Source of the DNA: an uncultured Thioclava sp.
GTDB lineage: Bacteria > Pseudomonadota > Alphaproteobacteria > Rhodobacterales > Rhodobacteraceae
NCBI RefSeq assembly: GCF_913064665.1
Contig: NZ_CAJYBT010000028.1
Location: forward strand, 1 to 46,398
DNA length: 46,398 nt
Reading direction: 5' to 3'
The translations under genes were made by a program, and so were the position numbers. Numbering within the stretch: the first letter of the stretch is position 1; each line of letters opens with the position of its first letter. The notes below the pieces were generated by a model. That model searched no databases. It had not been told where the DNA came from and was given only the letters and a program-made list of their open reading frames with translations. This document shows, in pieces, positions 43,429 through 46,398 of the stretch.

Positions 43429-43857
43429 TCAGCTGTCCTTGCGATCTGCCGCACTCTCCTGAGGCTTCTCCAGAGGCGCCGGACAGAATTTCGAGGAAGG
43501 CTCCAACCTCGGCGCGCGGCGTCTTGTCGAGCCACTTCCCGAAAGCGTCGAGGACATAGCGCCGCCGATGCAGTTGCGCCCGATGCTCTTTTTCAGTTCT
43601 TTGTTCACGACTTCAACCGTCCGAATTTCGATTTGCGTGCCTGCGATGAAATGTTTGCGGAGGCTCGATGGGAGAGCTGCAAGCATCTTGGCGCGCAACT
43701 GGTTGAGGGCGGTTTCCATCTGCTCGACCGCAGCCAACCGTGCAGCGACAGCCTTCTCGACGTGTTGGGCTGCCCCTTGACGGAAGGCTCGATAAGCGCC
43801 GCCCAGACTGTTGCACGCGGATGACGCGCTATTGCGCCGCCGTGCGCGCGCTGTCAC
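43429..43857 (-). CDS. Doubtful hypothetical ORF, possibly a decayed gene
   Basis: This 142-codon frame has a GTG start 29 bp inside the end of the LuxR-type gene. Residues about 25-95 look protein-like, with a long amphipathic helix (VEKAVAARLAAVEQMETALN and onward to LPSSLRKHF). The following 45 residues are Ser/Arg/Pro-rich and unlike a fold. In the same stretch another minus-strand frame gives the more protein-like YVLDAFGKWLDKTPRAEVGA, so a frameshift near 43570 is possible. I recognise no family. It could be a remnant. Confidence 0.35.
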   Translation of the reverse strand: MTARARRRNSASSACNSLGGAYRAFRQGAAQHVEKAVAARLAAVEQMETALNQLRAKMLAALPSSLRKHFIAGTQIEIRTVEVVNKELKKSIGRNCIGGAMSSTLSGSGSTRRRAPRLEPSSKFCPAPLEKPQESAADRKDS

Positions 43858-44401
43858 TGCGCAACACGCCCGAGGTTGCGTGCAACTTCAAGCTCTCGTC
43901 ATCAATCATATCTTCGATGAACACGCTCAGTAGCGGACCGCGCCCATTGACCCCCGCCTTGCGGTAGATCGCGGCGGTCTGCGCCTTGACTGTTCCTTCC
44001 GAGGTCGCGCGCAGGCCTGCGATCTCGGCCGTGGACAGGCCCTTGATCGCGAAGATCGCAACATCGCGTTCCGCAGGCGTCAGCCGCCATTCCTCGAAGC
44101 GCATATCCAGAAGGTCCGCAAAATCAGAGGTTGCCCGGCCAAGCCGTTCGCGCACCCGGCGCGCCTCGCGCCGCGCAAACACCAGCGACACCGCCCCCAG
44201 CGCGATGCCCAGCAACAGCCCGACCGCGGCCCCGATCTCGATGATTTCGCGGGACCGCCAACTGATCGGTGCGACATAGATGCCAAAGACCGACAGCAAG
44301 ATATCCGAGACAAAAAACAGCGCACAGATGACCTGAACGCCAAACAGCAACGTCAACAAGACTGTAGTGCCCGACATTCGCATGCGCCTAGCCTCGCTCA
44401 A
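43829..44401 (-). CDS. Membrane-anchored LuxR-type HTH regulator
   Basis: This 190-residue protein has two N-terminal transmembrane helices (about 12-35 and 54-75). A charged linker (RREARRVRERLGRATS) and a LuxR/FixJ-type helix-turn-helix (about 107-163) follow. The HTH reads LTPAERDVAIFAIKGLSTAE, then TSEGTVKAQTAAIYRKAGV. There is no receiver or autoinducer-binding domain. The start overlaps the stop of the upstream PepSY-like gene as ATGA. The order places it as the cytoplasmic output of a unit whose other two products are exported. What it senses is unknown. Confidence 0.85.
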   Translation of the reverse strand: MSEARRMRMSGTTVLLTLLFGVQVICALFFVSDILLSVFGIYVAPISWRSREIIEIGAAVGLLLGIALGAVSLVFARREARRVRERLGRATSDFADLLDMRFEEWRLTPAERDVAIFAIKGLSTAEIAGLRATSEGTVKAQTAAIYRKAGVNGRGPLLSVFIEDMIDDESLKLHATSGVLRSDSARTAAQ

Positions 44402-44829
44402 TCATCATCGCCGCCATCACTGCTCCCGCTGTCGCCACCGTCATGGCCACCATCACTGCCACCGCTGTCGCTACTGTCATGGCCACCATCGTCGCCACCA
44501 TCGCTGCTGCTGTCGCCAGCCGCCCCGCTGCTACTGTCGCTGATCGAGCGGTTTGAGCCGCTGGTTTGACCGATAATGACCGTCCCGGCGTCGGTGCTCA
44601 GGTCGCGTAACACCTCACCGGTGCGCGGATCAATGACGATTTCGCGCCCGGTCTTGCCGCGCTCAGCGGTGATCCGCACCCGACCAAGCCAAGTGCGCGA
44701 AACTTTGATCTGGCCATAGCCAAAACCGCGCAACTGGCGCGATACGGCCTCGGCTGCGGTTTCTGCCTGTGCGGCCTGCGCACAAAAGACAGTCGCGCAA
44801 AGACCGGTCAGAAAGACCCGTCGGTCCAT
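44398..44829 (-). CDS. Secreted PepSY-like protein with Ser/Asp/Gly tail (second of pair)
   Basis: This 143-residue protein has a signal peptide (1-22, ending AQAAQA) and a compact PepSY-like domain (about 25-77). The domain contains VSRQLRGFGYGQIKVSRTWL and EIVIDPRTGEVLRDL. The tail (91-143) consists almost only of Ser, Asp, Gly and a few His, in repeated SDGGHDGGDS-type units. GGAGG lies 6 nt before the ATG at 44829; the frame is open to 44925. The acidic tail could bind metal ions or stay unstructured. It overlaps the LuxR gene by 4 bp and resembles the upstream gene in architecture. Confidence 0.78.
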   Translation of the reverse strand: MDRRVFLTGLCATVFCAQAAQAETAAEAVSRQLRGFGYGQIKVSRTWLGRVRITAERGKTGREIVIDPRTGEVLRDLSTDAGTVIIGQTSGSNRSISDSSSGAAGDSSSDGGDDGGHDSSDSGGSDGGHDGGDSGSSDGGDDD

Positions 44830-44936
44830 TTTCGTCCTCCCGGCCCAAGGCGTCATGCCGTTACAGGGCCCGATAATTGCAAGATGAACTATGCCCGGCG
44901 CAGGAGGCGCCGGGCAAGGGGGCAAACAGCTTGAGA

Positions 44937-45416
44937 TCAGTGATCGCTGGAATTGTCTCCGCTATCACCGGAGTCGCTTCCGCCATCATGCGACGAACCG
45001 CCATCACTATGCGAGTCGCTCTCGTGATCGGCCCCATCGTCGGAATGATCCGAGCCGCTGCCTTGCGATGCGCCCATGCCATGATCGTCGTCCGATCCGT
45101 CGTGCCCTTCCATGTCGTCGTCCGCCATGGTCTGAGTGGTCTCAGACACCTGCATGCGCTTGGTAGCGCGCACTTGGCTCATTTCCTGGTTCATGATTTT
45201 GCCGGTGACACGATCATAGGTCACCTCGATCTTGGAACCATTGTTCACGCCTTCCGCCTTGACCTGCGTAGCACCAACCTTCACCTCGACATTGGTGAAC
45301 CCATTGGCGGCCAGATTGTCGGCGATACCTTGGACCGAAACCTCTGCCTGCGCCGAGGCGACAAAACCCGATGCGACGACAACCATGGCGCTCAAAGTTG
45401 CAGATAAAAATTTCAT
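44937..45416 (-). CDS. Secreted PepSY-like protein with Asp/Ser/Gly/His tail (first of pair)
   Basis: This 159-residue protein has a signal peptide (1-24, ending ASAQA) and a PepSY-like domain (about 25-80). The domain contains IADNLAANGFTNVEVKVGAT and KIEVTYDRVTGKIMNQEM. A linker and a tail (98-159) of Asp, Ser, Gly and His follow. GGGAG (45423-45427) favours the second of two adjacent ATGs (45416; the other is 45419). It is the first gene of a three-gene unit ending in the membrane LuxR protein, with a 107-bp gap to the next gene. The function is unknown. Confidence 0.78.
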   Translation of the reverse strand: MKFLSATLSAMVVVASGFVASAQAEVSVQGIADNLAANGFTNVEVKVGATQVKAEGVNNGSKIEVTYDRVTGKIMNQEMSQVRATKRMQVSETTQTMADDDMEGHDGSDDDHGMGASQGSGSDHSDDGADHESDSHSDGGSSHDGGSDSGDSGDNSSDH

Positions 45417-45501
45417 CATACTCTCCCAAAACAAGCGCCCCGAATGAGCGCCAACACGGAAAAGATTGGGCGTTCACGGAACCGCGATCTATGGACCAGA
45501 A

Positions 45502-45554
45502 GGCTTAGATTGCGCCTTTATCCCTCTGGGCTAAGCCGCATAACCTCAGGGTTA
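45502..45554. promoter_or_regulatory. Inverted repeats upstream of the PepSY/LuxR unit
   Basis: GGCTTAG (45502-45508) and CTAAGCC (45531-45537) are 22 bp apart, and TAACC-TCAG-GGTTA (45541-45554) follows. They lie 85-140 bp upstream of the first gene. They may be regulator sites or remains of the trpB downstream region. The 45417-45583 gap shows no gene. Confidence 0.3.
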
Positions 45555-45583
45555 CGCCCGACTGATCAGACCTTCATCTCGAA

Positions 45584-45808
45584 TTACGGATGCTTGGCGA
45601 CGGCAAAGATGCCCTTGTCGCCCCGCCCGCACATGTTCATCACGATGATATGGTCGCGCGGCAGATCGGGCGCGATCTTGATCACATGGGCCAGCGCGGG
45701 AATGATCCATTCCAGACGGCACGAGAACTGGAATGCCTCCAGCGGCTCGGCGTCGGTGATATTCACATATTCCGTGCGGCCAGTGTCATGCAGCCAAGTG
45801 TGAGGCAT
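45584..45808 (-). pseudogene. trpB: 3' fragment of tryptophan synthase beta chain
   Basis: Seventy-four codons match the TrpB C-terminus: [31 protein letters not shown], then [20 protein letters not shown]. The usual EGIIPALEPSHALAHV stretch is shortened to [10 protein letters not shown], an in-frame loss of about six residues that removes the conserved Glu and Ser-His. The usual GDKDI is GDKGI. Homology begins abruptly at about 45800, next to IS5-like sequence. It is a non-functional remnant, and an intact trpB should lie elsewhere. Confidence 0.85.
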
Positions 45809-46398
45809 TATTGCAGAACTCGTCGTCGGGACGAGCTCCCGCCTTCCCCCGAGATCTTAGGCCACGCGTTCGATCTCGGCCCGGCCGAGGGCGTTGAAGC
45901 GGTTCATGAGGGCGATGCGGATGTGGATTTCTGCAGGCTGACGGTTGGGGTCTCGTGACGCGATCCTTTCTGCGAAGGATTTAAGGCCGCGCATCCGCTG
46001 CCCGGCAATTGTTTGCCTGCAAACCATGAGAGGGTTCGCCTCGACCCGACTTCGGATGTGGTAGCAGGATAACCCTCCTTCCAGAGGCGTCCGTTCTTGC
46101 GGATGGGTATGATGGCGGTGCCGCCGCGCGCGAGGATCGCGGTGTGGCCGCGACGGGGTGAAGGGCGTCTTGGAAACGATCCAGTGGATCGTTTCAGCCC
46201 TGAACGGGCGGAGCCCTGGGTCGAAGGCCCCATCCATCGCCCGAGAGGGCGCCATCGCCCAGGAACTTGATCCCCAGGCTGTCCACTAGCAGGTTCAGGG
46301 GCCCCGGCGCCCGGCGGCTCGAGATCCCGACGGTGATGTTCTTTGCCCGCAGCTCAGGGTGGAAAAGTCGGGAACCGGCCAATCCAGCTCTGCCATCT
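45803..46398 (-). mobile_element. IS5-family element, degraded, continues past the window
   Basis: The left boundary is taken at about 45803, where trpB homology stops. A hairpin CTCGTC/GACGAG (about 45819-45835) lies just inside. The right end is outside the window. The remains of an IS5-group transposase fill 45857-46398 on the minus strand. Confidence 0.65.
45857..46398 (-). pseudogene. IS5-family transposase, frameshifted and partial
   Basis: Fragments of an IS5-group DDE transposase appear in turn in different minus-strand frames. LDWPVPDFSTL lies at the window edge, then APGPLNLLVDSLGIKFLGDG (about 46230-46320), which contains the first catalytic Asp region. Next come HTAILARGGTAIIPIRKNGR (about 46080-46150) and finally YHIRSRVEANPLMVCRQTIA and AEIHIRIALMNRFNALGRAE (about 45870-46060), the C-terminal Glu region. 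At least two frameshifts separate them, so it is inactive. The N-terminal part lies outside the window. Confidence 0.8.

Noticed and set aside
44400-44560. CRISPR-like short repeats in the PepSY-tail gene
   Set aside because: The repeats are in-frame coding units for Ser/Asp/Gly, with no regular spacers and no cas genes.

Overview
The window is a gene-dense, high-G+C chromosomal segment of an alphaproteobacterium, most likely a member of the Rhodobacterales (Rhodobacteraceae/Paracoccaceae). The evidence is the combination of MipZ, a TrcR/DUF1013 regulator, COQ9, plant-type glutamate-cysteine ligase, an imuA-imuB-dnaE2 mutagenesis cassette and a GTTC-N7-GTTC LexA box, together with the order rpmH-rnpA-yidD-ttcA-(EAL)-yidC-MOSC-engB. 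The genus cannot be decided from the sequence alone. All family assignments come from reading motifs in the translated sequence, not from database searches.

Layout. 1-4.7 kb: the 3' part of an MFS transporter facing valS, then a stretch of hairpin-rich repeats. 4.7-8.2 kb: an Lrp regulator divergent from a type III ornithine/lysine decarboxylase, a DUF2235 hydrolase-like protein, and a hotdog thioesterase. 8.4-11.1 kb: the divergent metF/metR pair and suhB. 11.2-16.4 kb: an unknown gene behind a LexA-like box, a GST, mscL, alanine dehydrogenase with its divergent Lrp-type regulator, and TrkH. 16.5-21.3 kb: rpsU, then a COQ9-quinone oxidoreductase-STAS operon, RNase T2, TrcR and an SDR. 21.3-27.5 kb: a coiled-coil membrane protein with an OmpA-family protein, ubiA divergent from rsmE, and gshA. 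27.6-34.7 kb: the rpmH-to-engB block on the minus strand, into which a degenerate GGDEF/EAL gene is inserted. 34.9-36.5 kb: an orphan histidine kinase and tRNA-Arg(ACG). 36.5-41.9 kb: the SOS mutasome operon imuA-imuB-dnaE2. 42.1-43.4 kb: a 50-residue protein, mipZ, and a possible small RNA. 43.4-45.4 kb: an accessory island with two secreted PepSY-like proteins carrying Ser/Asp/Gly/His tails, a membrane-anchored LuxR-type regulator and a poorly supported ORF. 45.5-46.4 kb: a trpB 3' remnant abutting a frameshifted IS5-family transposase.

Most of the window is ordinary housekeeping sequence. Four places deserve attention. (i) The right end (43.4-46.4 kb) holds the twin PepSY/membrane-LuxR module, which I do not recognise as a described system, next to insertion-sequence decay. 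(ii) A GTTC-N7-GTTC element overlaps the imuA start codon, and a second one stands in front of an unknown gene at 11.2 kb, making that gene a candidate new SOS member. (iii) A modular hairpin repeat family has three copies in two intergenic regions. (iv) A 'c-di-GMP' protein has lost its catalytic residues in both domains. Likely regulator-target pairs are Lrp/decarboxylase, MetR/metF and Lrp (AldR-like)/ald; each has dyad symmetry in the shared intergenic DNA.
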